Source: Vibrio tetraodonis (GTDB lineage Bacteria > Pseudomonadota > Gammaproteobacteria > Enterobacterales > Vibrionaceae). Taken from it: a stretch of DNA of 64,000 bases. Below, piece by piece: positions 8,810-17,431 of this stretch; the first letter of the stretch is position 1, and the number at the start of each line of letters is the position of its first letter. Location of the stretch: the NCBI RefSeq assembly GCF_003350295.1, contig NZ_QLYY01000005.1, positions 62,001-126,000 on the forward strand, given 5' to 3'. The translations under genes were made by a program, and so were the position numbers. The notes beneath the pieces were generated by a model. It ran no database searches. It saw only the letters and a list, made by a program, of their open reading frames with translations, and was not told the DNA's origin.

Positions 8810-10648
8810 TTACACCTTTACATTGCGGCGGCCATCACGACCCCAAACCAAATTAATGATCGCTCGTGAAGCAAAAATACCAGTAAACATACTGGTCAAC
8901 AGACCCAAGCCTAACGTCAATGCGAAACCTTGAATTGGACCGTTGCCAATTGAATAAAGAACGACAGCTGTGATCATAGTGGTAATGTTGGCATCGAGTA
9001 TTGTACTTAGTGCACTATCAAAACCTTGATCAATGGACTGAGCAAAAGTGCGGCCTTCTGCCATTTTGTCTTTTATTCTCTCAAATATCAGTACATTAGT
9101 ATCTACGGCCATACCTACTGTCAAAACCAGCCCAGCAATTCCGGGCAAAGTGAGGACTGCACCGGGAAGTAAAGCAATAAGCCCCAATAAGCTTACCATG
9201 TTGATCACCAATGCCACATTGGCCACCCAGCCTAAGCGGCGATACCATAGAGCCATGAAAGTCAGAGTCATTGCCATTCCAAGAGCCAAGGCAGCAAAGC
9301 CATTCTCAATATTTTCAGCTCCTAAAGAGGCCCCTATCGTACGCTCTTCTACGATAGTCACAGGAGCAGTTAATGAACCTGCTCGCAGCAATAAAGCTAA
9401 ATTTTGCGCTTCATCTAATGACCCTGCCCCTGTGATCCGAAACTGACTACCTAATTGAGACTGAATGGTTGCAACACTAATGACCTTCTCAGTCCTTTCT
9501 GTCTCGCCATTAGCATTAGTTGTGTACTCGCGATATACAGTTGCCATTGGCTTACCGATGTGCTTTCCAGAAAAATCACTCATTATCTTGCCACCAGCAT
9601 GATCTAGAGAGATGTTCACTTCAGAAAAGCCCATCTTATCCATTCCAGCCCGAGCATTCACAATATGCTCGCCAGTGAGAACGGGACGCTTCGACAAAGT
9701 AACATCACGCCCACTATTGTCTTTTAAAACAATATCTCCATAAGACGATGGTTTTGAGCCTGATTTAGCTTCATGAAATGCAAGAGTGGCGGTCGCGCCA
9801 ATCACATTCTTGGCTTGTGACGGATCTTGAACACCAGGAAGCTCAATGCGGATACTGTGCTCACCTTGACGCTGGACCATAGCTTCTGTAATACCCAGCT
9901 CTTCAATTCGATCACGCATAATTTTTAAGTTCTGCTTTATGGTCACCGATTGAAATTCCGACTTATTCTGGGCTGTTGGCTTCACAGCTAAGTGACCAGA
10001 ATGGCGTTTAACATCCCAACCCGGATAGTTTTGGCGTATGTAATTAGCCGATTTTGTCAATGCGTCGCTGGAGTTACTCTTAAGGTCAAACCCATCGATA
10101 CCAACCTGAGAGAGTTTCACTCCTCGCAAATGCTCTTGACGTAGCATATCTCTAATTTCATCGACAATGGTGTTGCGCTGCTCTTCAAATGCTTTATCTA
10201 CATCAACATTAAGTAGAAATTGAACACCGCCTCGTAAATCTAAGCCAAGCTTTATTGGATTAAACCCAAGTTCACTCAACCATTTGGGTGCTACAGACAC
10301 ATAAGAAAAAGAAATAGAGTCTTGCTTACCAAGTAAAGTATTTAGCATTTCTCTCGCATGCGTTTGGTCTGTCTCATTATTGAATACGACAGTCGTTCCA
10401 CCCTGCTCTTGACGAACTTCTTTAACGTGAATATTGTTTTGCTCAAAAAATCGATTCAGTTCTAGTGGATTATCTACAACCTTACTTTCATGTGACGTTG
10501 TCACTTTAATGGAGGGTTGCTCCCCATACCAAGTGGGTATTGCGCTTAATGTCAGGATGACGACTGTCACAATTAATACCGCATACTTCCATCCGGAATA
10601 GCGATTTATCACTCTAGATTGTTTTTTATTCGGGTGACTATTCTTCAT
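8810..10648 (-). CDS. secD: Protein translocase subunit SecD
   Basis: The 612-residue SecD has TM1 at about residues 23-41 and a large periplasmic P1 domain that begins around IKLGLDLRGGVQFLLNVDVD. The C-terminal five-helix channel contains GMAVDTNVLIFERIKDKMAEG, whose Asp is the ion-coupling residue in studied SecDs. It heads the secD-secF pair. The chain is near usual length and appears intact. I infer that this is the accessory set because it stands apart from yajC/tgt and beside chromosome-II-type genes. Confidence 0.95.
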   Translation of the reverse strand: MKNSHPNKKQSRVINRYSGWKYAVLIVTVVILTLSAIPTWYGEQPSIKVTTSHESKVVDNPLELNRFFEQNNIHVKEVRQEQGGTTVVFNNETDQTHAREMLNTLLGKQDSISFSYVSVAPKWLSELGFNPIKLGLDLRGGVQFLLNVDVDKAFEEQRNTIVDEIRDMLRQEHLRGVKLSQVGIDGFDLKSNSSDALTKSANYIRQNYPGWDVKRHSGHLAVKPTAQNKSEFQSVTIKQNLKIMRDRIEELGITEAMVQRQGEHSIRIELPGVQDPSQAKNVIGATATLAFHEAKSGSKPSSYGDIVLKDNSGRDVTLSKRPVLTGEHIVNARAGMDKMGFSEVNISLDHAGGKIMSDFSGKHIGKPMATVYREYTTNANGETERTEKVISVATIQSQLGSQFRITGAGSLDEAQNLALLLRAGSLTAPVTIVEERTIGASLGAENIENGFAALALGMAMTLTFMALWYRRLGWVANVALVINMVSLLGLIALLPGAVLTLPGIAGLVLTVGMAVDTNVLIFERIKDKMAEGRTFAQSIDQGFDSALSTILDANITTMITAVVLYSIGNGPIQGFALTLGLGLLTSMFTGIFASRAIINLVWGRDGRRNVKV

Positions 10649-10834
10649 ATTGATATCTTGGTTATTTTTACTGAGCCAAAGTCATGCTTAAGCTATATAA
10701 GTTTGTATAGTCCGAGTGAACAATGCATTTTATAGAAATAAAAATATCAATAATGACAATGCATTGTGCTTTTATATGCTTCAAAAAAAGAAGCGTGAGA
10801 CATCAGGAATAACTTCCTAGTTTAAATGGAATGA

Positions 10835-11308
10835 TTATGAGAAGTGGCCATTAAGAGCAACATACAATGCGTTAGACTCTTTCCAGCCAGAAATTCGGTA
10901 CTGAGAATGAAACCCTAACCAATGATTTATTGGACTGCTAGAAAAAAGTGTATCTGTAGTGATACTTAGGGATGATTTATCAAAACTGTCCCCGTCAAAA
11001 GGAAAATTTTGTTTAGTATCGTTACCATCTCGAGTAAATGAGCTTAGGCGTACAAACTGAGCGATTGCCAGCAGTTCTGCATCAACTCCAGACTTCGATA
11101 CAGGTGTACTAGGCCCATCGATTTCTGATGACTTTGTGAATATTGGGCTCCTTCCTACCGAATCAACACTAGGATCGTAGCTGGTATTATGAGTAAGCGG
11201 TTGGTTCGCAGCATTTGTGCACTTTGTTAGATACGAAAATGCTTGCGATGGTAATGCCAAGGCAACCAATACAATCCAACAAAACGATGCAAAAAAGCGT
11301 TTAATCAT
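10835..11308 (-). CDS. Exported protein of unknown function
   Basis: The 157-residue product has a clear signal peptide (residues 1-23, LVALALPSQA|F). The mature part is rich in Ser, Asp and Asn, has one Cys soon after cleavage and ends in GHFS. No known motif was found. The ATG at 11308 has no strong ribosome site. It lies between secD and another minus-strand gene for an anchored protein, with gaps of about 150-190 bases on each side, so it is probably its own unit. Confidence 0.65.
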   Translation of the reverse strand: MIKRFFASFCWIVLVALALPSQAFSYLTKCTNAANQPLTHNTSYDPSVDSVGRSPIFTKSSEIDGPSTPVSKSGVDAELLAIAQFVRLSSFTRDGNDTKQNFPFDGDSFDKSSLSITTDTLFSSSPINHWLGFHSQYRISGWKESNALYVALNGHFS

Positions 11309-11454
11309 TCACAAAACCAATAAAATGAAACCCTGATATTCTAATGTCTAGTGACATTACGGACAAATAAAAAAATCTAAAATGATGGACGTTAGCCTCT
11401 CGATTCCAATTGAAACATCAATTTAGGTAAAGAAAAATCAGTAAAACACCTGAT

Positions 11455-12123
11455 CTATCGATAAAAGATTTCTCCCGTCCGAACATCTAGGTAAATCTTG
11501 TTAGCCTGTTTAATGCCTCCGCAATAGATAAAATACACATCTCGATATTTAAAAGTCAGTGAGCGTATCCATCCATTAGTTTCTTCAAAATCTTCTGGGG
11601 TGCATGTCTTTTCTTTTAGCAATTCATCTGAGATTTTCACAAACATTTCAAAATGCTGTTTGAAATCATCTGACTTTTCGATATAACTGCTTACGGTATT
11701 TACTCTCTCCTCCTTTGTGATTGTTGGGGCAATTTCAACTAAGGCTTCCATAGGAACCCACTCGGCAATTTCTTCACCACCTTCTTCATACACATAGTAA
11801 CGAGAGATGCGACCCCAGCCATTTTTTTTCTCCAAAATATGCAGTTTCTCTCCTCGATAAACCAAGCTTTCGACAAAAGCGTCATACCTAGGTGCCTCTC
11901 TCACACCCAATTTATCCGGGCTTACATAGTAATCTGTTACTTCAGGTTCAGGGTGTCTATGCTCTTTTTGTTTACCAGTAATAGGTTTGGGAGGTTTCTT
12001 ATTCCTTTCTCTCTCCGCTGCTGCTTCAGCATCTTGCTGCGGCTTAAAGTAAAAGATGTAATAGCCTCCCCCCGCGCAAGCTAGGCCAAGTAGCAGTACA
12101 ACAAACATTAATATCTTTTTCAT
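11455..12123 (-). CDS. Membrane-anchored bacterial SH3-domain protein
   Basis: The 222-residue product has a single N-terminal TM anchor (residues 4-28). A charged linker rich in Glu, Lys and Pro spans about 35-62. A bacterial SH3-like domain follows at about 63-130: YVSPDKLGVREAP, YRGEKLHILEKKNGWGRI, and AEWVPMEAL. The C-terminal 90 residues hold two cysteines (KTCTPED, YFIYCGG) that may pair. SH3b domains in the periplasm often bind peptidoglycan, but here the ligand is unknown. It is divergent from the next plus-strand exported-protein gene, with 56 bases between starts. Confidence 0.75.
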   Translation of the reverse strand: MKKILMFVVLLLGLACAGGGYYIFYFKPQQDAEAAAERERNKKPPKPITGKQKEHRHPEPEVTDYYVSPDKLGVREAPRYDAFVESLVYRGEKLHILEKKNGWGRISRYYVYEEGGEEIAEWVPMEALVEIAPTITKEERVNTVSSYIEKSDDFKQHFEMFVKISDELLKEKTCTPEDFEETNGWIRSLTFKYRDVYFIYCGGIKQANKIYLDVRTGEIFYR

Positions 12124-12179
12124 ATAGGTTTGGCGTCTTTTCTATACTTAAATCATATTTCACCAATACTATAGCTAAT

Positions 12180-12728
12180 ATGATATTTAACAGGCTATAT
12201 ATCACTATAGCGGCAACTTTAGTGTTCACTTTACCAATGAAAAGCACAGCGAGTCACTGTGTTGAAACGACATGGAACAAAGCACTCATTTTGCAACAAG
12301 AGATCGAGGTCTGGTACAACGAAAAAGCTAGAAACTTCAATGATTTTTTAAATTCACATCGACAAACCACCCTCTTACACAAAAAATATACTCAAAATGA
12401 ACTTGTCGCCTTGATTCAATCAAGTAGTGATGCTGAGCAAAAGCAGATTCGTCAGCAGCTCAAGAACTCTGAGCAAACTGTCGCTGTGCTCCAAGGCGAA
12501 GCCAAGCGAATAGGCGAGCAATCCGATCAGGTTAAGGTCGCCTACGCGAATTGGGCCAGTATATACGATCACTGTAACCAAGCTGGCTTGGCTATCAACA
12601 GTTCCTCAAGTCAACGCTATATGCAGCTCAATAAGGAAATACTCTCAGACACAAAAATTTTGCTCAGTAAATATAAATTTCTTATTGGCCTTTACAATCA
12701 GGAAGTTAAAGCGTTAAAAATGCATTAA
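12180..12728 (+). CDS. Exported helical protein of unknown function
   Basis: The 182-residue chain starts with a signal peptide (residues 1-25, probable cleavage after KSTAS). The rest is Gln/Glu/Lys-rich and predicted helical, with coiled-coil-like heptads around residues 70-115. Two cysteines, one near the mature N-terminus (SHCVE) and one in YDHCNQ, could form a disulfide. The ATG has no obvious ribosome site, so the start is tentative. It lies just upstream of the three tandem paralogues but is separated from them by 213 noncoding bases, including their own promoter-like element. Confidence 0.6.
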   Translation: MIFNRLYITIAATLVFTLPMKSTASHCVETTWNKALILQQEIEVWYNEKARNFNDFLNSHRQTTLLHKKYTQNELVALIQSSSDAEQKQIRQQLKNSEQTVAVLQGEAKRIGEQSDQVKVAYANWASIYDHCNQAGLAINSSSSQRYMQLNKEILSDTKILLSKYKFLIGLYNQEVKALKMH

Positions 12729-12848
12729 GTGACTACAAGTTGAATTTTTCTATTAGTAACAGACAGTTAGACAACAACACCTGCCAGAAGAAGCAGAAAA
12801 TTACTGAAAAAAGACACTTATATTTCTCAACACTCAAACAATCACAAC

Positions 12849-12894
12849 AACTCAGATTATATCCATCCAATAGTTAGTTCGAACATTTTATAAT
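12849..12894 (+). promoter_or_regulatory. Shared promoter-like element, copy 1
   Basis: The box AACTCAGATTATATCCATCC at 12849-12868 precedes a perfect TATAAT at 12889-12894. CTCAG lies exactly 38 bases before TATAAT here and before both other paralogues. No good -35 hexamer is present, which suggests an activator-dependent promoter. The ATG lies 53 bases beyond the first base of TATAAT. Confidence 0.5.
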
Positions 12895-12941
12895 CGCATG
12901 CAATTGTCGATAAAACTTTTCTATAATATTTGGACTTTGGA

Positions 12942-14159
12942 ATGATAACTAACAATATTACTAATGCGCTTCTTAGCAGCATTGAGCATATTAACCCACA
13001 ATTAGCATCAGAAAACGCTGAAGCTTATCTTGCAACAATTGAGAAAGCTCAAAGAGACCTTGAAAAAATAGACCCCGCCATCGCTTTGCTCGACAAACAA
13101 CCAGCGGATTCCGAAGTTCTCGCCATGGTTGCCGCCCACCAAAAACAAGTCGTCCAATCTATGGTGAGTAGCAATCCTGAAGATGCGATTGCGTTGACTC
13201 TGGCTGCAAGTATTGAAGCTTACAGTAAACAATTAGAAGACATACAAGCATGGACTGAGGGCGGAAGTGCTGTTCTAGAACCAATGCTAGATATGATATA
13301 CCAGTCTATCCTCGCAGACGGTGTTGATGGCACCGAATATGAAGACCTTATGCAGCTACTAGTGATAGATTTACTTATGCACTCTGATGAGTGGGGGTTA
13401 GACCTTACTGCTTTGCTTGGCGACGACTACGAAATCTATCTGGCACAAATTACAGAACACTTTGGAAGCGGTTTGCATGCACCATATGGCCAGTATGATG
13501 ATTATCCGCCAAAAAAAATTATTAATTGGTTTTTGAATACACTAGTTCCCTCCTTAACTCCATTGGTTGGAAACCAAATCCCAGCTGATTCACTGACTGG
13601 CCAAATTCTCACATTTTACAATGACCCTAAGAATCGATTAGGACTAATAAACTGCGCTCGTCATTATTGGACAGATCCCAATGGTTTTATCAACGGCTCA
13701 GATGAACTAAGTTCTAAAAATTGTGAGAGACTGAGCCCAACATTAAAAATAATCATTCTTGCTGATGCAGCAGACAAAGGAACCATTACAGCAGAGCAAT
13801 GGGACCAATTAATAATGGGTGATGTCAGCGATTTCGAAGAGTTATTGGGAATCTCTGATGGCGAACTGGGTCTCTACTTAATGGATATTGATGGATGGGC
13901 TCCAAGCAATGGAGCTTCTGGTAGTGGTGCTGGCGACCATGTAGAAACCGATCGTTATCCTGACTTTACCGAAAGCGCAGGAATCTACCCAGATGATCTC
14001 ATTGAAGTTCTGGACACATTTCCAGGAAGAGACCTTACAGACGAAGAACTCGAAGAAATAAACCGAATCGGCGATCAGGTAAAAATGCTACAACAGACTC
14101 TTAAATACTGGTTACAAATATGCCGTGATGAGCAAATGGCCATCGCTCGTAACATCTAA
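12942..14159 (+). CDS. Tandem paralogue 1 of 3, family unknown
   Basis: The 405-residue acidic protein has no signal peptide or TM segment. Residues 1-95 are helical and nearly the same in all three copies (for example IEKAQRDLEKIDPAIALLDK). The last 37 residues are almost invariant and include QVKMLQQTLKYWLQICRDEQ. The centre diverges between copies but keeps landmarks: GSGLHAPYGQYDDY near residue 180, and LSPTLKIIILADA followed by GDVSDFEELLG around 265-310. The ATG at 12942 matches the start of the other copies; the frame is open back to a TTG at 12930. Cytoplasmic or non-classically secreted; I cannot name the family. Confidence 0.8.
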   Translation: MITNNITNALLSSIEHINPQLASENAEAYLATIEKAQRDLEKIDPAIALLDKQPADSEVLAMVAAHQKQVVQSMVSSNPEDAIALTLAASIEAYSKQLEDIQAWTEGGSAVLEPMLDMIYQSILADGVDGTEYEDLMQLLVIDLLMHSDEWGLDLTALLGDDYEIYLAQITEHFGSGLHAPYGQYDDYPPKKIINWFLNTLVPSLTPLVGNQIPADSLTGQILTFYNDPKNRLGLINCARHYWTDPNGFINGSDELSSKNCERLSPTLKIIILADAADKGTITAEQWDQLIMGDVSDFEELLGISDGELGLYLMDIDGWAPSNGASGSGAGDHVETDRYPDFTESAGIYPDDLIEVLDTFPGRDLTDEELEEINRIGDQVKMLQQTLKYWLQICRDEQMAIARNI

Positions 14160-14174
14160 TGATTAACCCTTAGG

Positions 14175-14207
14175 TAGAGTGTCAGAAATTTCTTTTCTGA
14201 TCCTCTA
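14175..14207 (+). repeat. Intergenic repeat with hairpin, copy 1
   Basis: The arms TAGAG-TG-TCAGAAA and TTTCTGA-TC-CTCTA form a 12-base-pair stem with one internal mismatch pair just after the stop of paralogue 1. There is no T run. The same structure follows paralogue 2, and the surrounding 250 bases (14160-14415) are largely shared with 15607-15859. The intergenic DNA was therefore duplicated together with the gene. Confidence 0.6.
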
Positions 14208-14320
14208 TCTAGGCTTAACACATAGCGAGGAACACTGACTTTTTGTCAAACCATCAAATCTCGACATCTATAGTTCACAAACCAGCAGGGGCATATGTAA
14301 GTTATTCATTGATTCATAAA

Positions 14321-14366
14321 AACTCAGGTTAAATCCGTCTAACGACGTAGAAGACCATCTTATAAT
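14321..14366 (+). promoter_or_regulatory. Shared promoter-like element, copy 2
   Basis: AACTCAGGTTAAATCCGTCT at 14321-14340 and TATAAT at 14361-14366 show the same 38-base offset as the other copies. The hexamer lies 55 bases ahead of the start of paralogue 2. Confidence 0.5.
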
Positions 14367-14415
14367 TGCACCAAGTCATCCTACTTTACCTCACTACTTC
14401 AGGAATTTTTTTGGA

Positions 14416-15606
14416 ATGATAACCAACAATATTACTAATGCGCTTCTTGGCAGCATTGAGCATATTAACCCACAAGTAGCGCCTGAAAACGCTGAAGCTT
14501 ATCTTGCAACAATTGAAAAAGCTCAAAGAGACCTTGAAAAAATAGACCCCGCCATCGCTTTGCTCGACAAACAGCCAGCAGATTCTGAAGTTTTGGCCAT
14601 GGTGGCAGCCCACCAAAAACAAGTTGTCCAGTCTATGGTGAGTAGTAATCCCGAGGATGCGATTGCTCTAACATTAGCCTCTAGTATTGAGGCTTACAGC
14701 CAACAGTTAGAAATAATCTACGGTTGGACAAATGGCGGTGTCGAAATGTTTGAGTCGGCTTTGTGGCTAATGTTAGAGGGCATTGAAGAAGGTGGTGTCC
14801 AACCAGAAGAGCTTGAAGATCTTTTTCAGATCGCACTACTGGAAATAATGATTCACCCAGAAAAATACGGGCTCGAAGACTGGTATGCAGCGAACAAAGA
14901 AGACATCAGCCATATTCTCGAAAGCACTGGAAGCGGCAGCCATGGTTTACACGAAGAAGATTACAATACACCAGAAGAACTTGCTAAAGTCACCAAAAGC
15001 CTATACGAAGGCATTATGAATAACGCAACTATTCCGGAAGGCTCTTTACTGGATGAGGTTATGTCAGCATTAGAGGGTTTTGAGGATGCTGATGGTGCTA
15101 CGGGTTCTGATGCTTTATATTCACAAATCAACGAGCACTACTATGATGACTATGGTTGGTGGACAGAGGGTACAGCTGACGATCTAAGCCCTATGCTACG
15201 CTTATTTCTTCTTAGTGAAGTGTTATCCAACAACCCTAAAATGTCACAAGAGGATGTTGAGCTGATATTAACGGGATCATTAACTGATATTGATGATCTA
15301 ATTAAAAAGACGTTCGGCTCTGACTCCGCACTTGAGTTCTTGTGCGAAAACACAACTTGGCAAATTCAGACAGGATATAACTACTCAGATGGTAAAATAA
15401 CTACCCAGATCGACTGGAAAGGTGATGGTATAGACAATAATGATTTGGTCGACCTTTATACCAACTTCAAGCCACGAGACCTAACCGATGAAGATATTGA
15501 GGAAATAAACCGAATCGGCGATCAGGTTAAAATGCTGCAACAGACTCTTAAATACTGGTTACAAATATGTCGTGATGAACAAATGGCCATCGCTCGTAAC
15601 ATCTAG
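14416..15606 (+). CDS. Tandem paralogue 2 of 3, family unknown
   Basis: The 396-residue paralogue has the same plan as copies 1 and 3: conserved helical N-terminus (residues 1-95), variable centre, and near-invariant C-terminus ending RDEQMAIARNI. Central landmarks are TGSGSHGLHEEDY near residue 177 and LSPMLRLFLLSEVLS followed by TGSLTDIDDLI around 258-300. The ribosome site is AGGA upstream of an ATG that is immediately preceded by TTTGGA. Its 110 bases at 14557-14666 are identical to 16001-16110 in copy 3, while its 3' end is closest to copy 1. Confidence 0.8.
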   Translation: MITNNITNALLGSIEHINPQVAPENAEAYLATIEKAQRDLEKIDPAIALLDKQPADSEVLAMVAAHQKQVVQSMVSSNPEDAIALTLASSIEAYSQQLEIIYGWTNGGVEMFESALWLMLEGIEEGGVQPEELEDLFQIALLEIMIHPEKYGLEDWYAANKEDISHILESTGSGSHGLHEEDYNTPEELAKVTKSLYEGIMNNATIPEGSLLDEVMSALEGFEDADGATGSDALYSQINEHYYDDYGWWTEGTADDLSPMLRLFLLSEVLSNNPKMSQEDVELILTGSLTDIDDLIKKTFGSDSALEFLCENTTWQIQTGYNYSDGKITTQIDWKGDGIDNNDLVDLYTNFKPRDLTDEDIEEINRIGDQVKMLQQTLKYWLQICRDEQMAIARNI

Positions 15607-15621
15607 TGATTAAGCCTTTGA

Positions 15622-15654
15622 TAGAGTGTCAGAATTCTCTTTTCTGATCCTCTA
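15622..15654 (+). repeat. Intergenic repeat with hairpin, copy 2
   Basis: The stem arms TAGAG and CTCTA with the inner TCAGAA/TTCTGA match those of copy 1 and sit at the same place after the stop codon. Confidence 0.6.
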
Positions 15655-15767
15655 TCTAGGCTTAACACATAGCGAGGAACACTGATTTTTTGTCAAACCA
15701 TCAAATCTCAACATCTATAGTTCACAAACCAACAGGTTCATATCTAAGTCATTCATAGATTCATAAA

Positions 15768-15813
15768 AACTCAGGTTAAATCCGTCTGACTACTTTGAAG
15801 GTCTCTTTATAAT
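15768..15813 (+). promoter_or_regulatory. Shared promoter-like element, copy 3
   Basis: AACTCAGGTTAAATCCGTCT at 15768-15787 and TATAAT at 15808-15813 again have the 38-base offset. The hexamer lies 52 bases ahead of paralogue 3. Confidence 0.5.
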
Positions 15814-15859
15814 CGCAACAAGCAGCCCTACTCTACCTTACTACTTTAGGAATTTTGGA

Positions 15860-17023
15860 ATGATAACCAACAATATTACTAACGCGCTTATAGGCAGCAT
15901 GGAGCATACAAACCCACAGGTAGCTCCAGAGAATGTTGAAGCCTATCTTGCAACAATTGAGAAAGCCCAAAGCGACCTTGAGAAAATAGACCCCTCGATT
16001 GCTTTGCTCGACAAACAGCCAGCAGATTCTGAAGTTTTGGCCATGGTGGCAGCCCACCAAAAACAAGTTGTCCAGTCTATGGTGAGTAGTAATCCCGAGG
16101 ATGCGATTGCATTAGCACTCGCTGCAAGTATCGAAGCATACAGTGCACAACTTGAAGCAATAGAACAACAAACTAAGGGCCTAGGTGCATTTGAAGATGC
16201 CATGAAAGTCATGTGGGAAGATATATCCCAAACATCTCCATTAACGGGATACGCCTTAGAAGACGCTTTTCAACTTGTTCTTATGGACGTATTAATCCAT
16301 GCCGATGAGTACAACTTATCTACTAAAGACATGAATACACTACAACGCTTTATGGAATGTGGTGGTTCAGGAATGCATGGTTCTCACGAACATTATAATG
16401 GCGATGACTTTGCCAACGATATCGCTAGCTTATTTAACAGTATTTACAACCAAGCGCCACCTGATAGCCTTGCATATACAATTACTCGTTCTATGCAAAG
16501 TCAGTCAAATTGTCCTGAGGCTTTAGTAAAGCAATTTGAAAACGGCTGGGGGGATTTGAACCAATGGTATGACGACTGGAATAATGGCGTAGGTGAAGTT
16601 TCTCCATTAATGCGTATGGCATTACTCTCTAGTGTACTAGCTGATGAGTCTATAGAACTCACCACTGAAGAATATAACATGTTTCTTACAGGTAGCTTGT
16701 CTGATATTGATGCCTTTATGACAGATAAATATGGTAAAAATACCATTACTTACATCAATAGTGACCTTGATGGCTGGAACTACCACTATGATACTAGTCC
16801 AGACGAAAACGAAGGTTACGGTATGAATTTCTGGTCTTCAGAAGGCGTCACGGTAGATTACTTCGCAGAACTGTCCAAAAATCTACCTGCTCGGCCTCTC
16901 ACCGATGAAGAACTAAAAGAAATTAACCGAATCGGTGACCAAGTAAAAATGCTACAGCAAACGCTAAAATACTGGCTTCAAATATGCCGCGATGAGCAAA
17001 TGGCCATTGCACGCAATATTTAG
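15860..17023 (+). CDS. Tandem paralogue 3 of 3, family unknown
   Basis: The 387-residue paralogue has a conserved N-terminal helical region, a variable Asp/Tyr-rich centre and the invariant C-terminus. The landmark pair is CGGSGMHGSHEHYNGDDF near residue 170 and VSPLMRMALLSSVLA followed by TGSLSDIDAFM around 250-290. It ends the array; no hairpin repeat follows it. Instead there is a different terminator, shared with the convergent phhB. Predicted acidic and soluble, with no signal peptide. Function unknown. Confidence 0.8.
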   Translation: MITNNITNALIGSMEHTNPQVAPENVEAYLATIEKAQSDLEKIDPSIALLDKQPADSEVLAMVAAHQKQVVQSMVSSNPEDAIALALAASIEAYSAQLEAIEQQTKGLGAFEDAMKVMWEDISQTSPLTGYALEDAFQLVLMDVLIHADEYNLSTKDMNTLQRFMECGGSGMHGSHEHYNGDDFANDIASLFNSIYNQAPPDSLAYTITRSMQSQSNCPEALVKQFENGWGDLNQWYDDWNNGVGEVSPLMRMALLSSVLADESIELTTEEYNMFLTGSLSDIDAFMTDKYGKNTITYINSDLDGWNYHYDTSPDENEGYGMNFWSSEGVTVDYFAELSKNLPARPLTDEELKEINRIGDQVKMLQQTLKYWLQICRDEQMAIARNI

Positions 17024-17052
17024 CACGAAAAACCAACTGGATAAATCGCAAT

Positions 17053-17093
17053 AAAAAAGGCCTGAAGTACTGGGGGAAGTGTCGCTTCAGGCC
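17053..17093 (-). terminator. Terminator of phhAB
   Basis: Read on the minus strand, a nine-base-pair stem GGCCTGAAG/CTTCAGGCC is followed by TTTTTTAT. The same hairpin can also stop plus-strand transcripts from the tandem array, though the T-run is only on the minus strand. Confidence 0.75.
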
Positions 17094-17101
17094 GCTTAAA
17101 A

Positions 17102-17431
17102 TTAACTTAGGCTGTCACATTTAGCAGCACAAATAAAATCGTTACGATGCAGCCCTTTTATGGCATGGCTCCACCAGGTTACCGTTACCTTACCCCACTC
17201 CAAAAGTATCGCTGGGTGGTGAAATTCATCTTCAGCAAGCTGTGCGATATTGTTTGAAAAATCCCATGCAAGTTGAAAATTCTTGAATTTATATACTTTT
17301 TCTAACTGAGGAATATCATCACGGATGATAATTTGCCAGTTATCCAGCTCCGTCAGCAAAAGCCTCTGCTCTTCTTGTGTTAATGCGATCGACTCGGGGC
17401 TGCACGCTTCACAGCGCAATTCATTAAGCAT
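17102..17431 (-). CDS. phhB: Pterin-4a-carbinolamine dehydratase
   Basis: It recycles the pterin cofactor oxidised by PhhA, dehydrating 4a-hydroxytetrahydropterin. The 109-residue chain carries the family motif region DEFHHPAILLEWGKVTVTWW and the catalytic HAIKGLHRND segment. The ATG at 17431 is within the end of phhA (overlap ATGCTTAA) and has AAGGA upstream. The frame extends to a TTG at 17452, which I reject as the start. Translational coupling to phhA is likely. Confidence 0.95.
   Translation of the reverse strand: MLNELRCEACSPESIALTQEEQRLLLTELDNWQIIIRDDIPQLEKVYKFKNFQLAWDFSNNIAQLAEDEFHHPAILLEWGKVTVTWWSHAIKGLHRNDFICAAKCDSLS

Noticed and set aside
9048..9446. 132-codon ORF opposite secD
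   Set aside because: It is the antisense shadow of a well-conserved coding region, with no ribosome site and biased low-complexity content.
12942..17023. Type III secretion substrate or translocator identity for the tandem paralogues
   Set aside because: The signal-peptide-free N-terminus and helical ends prompted the idea, but I could not match them to any translocator or tip family, and no T3SS gene is in the window.
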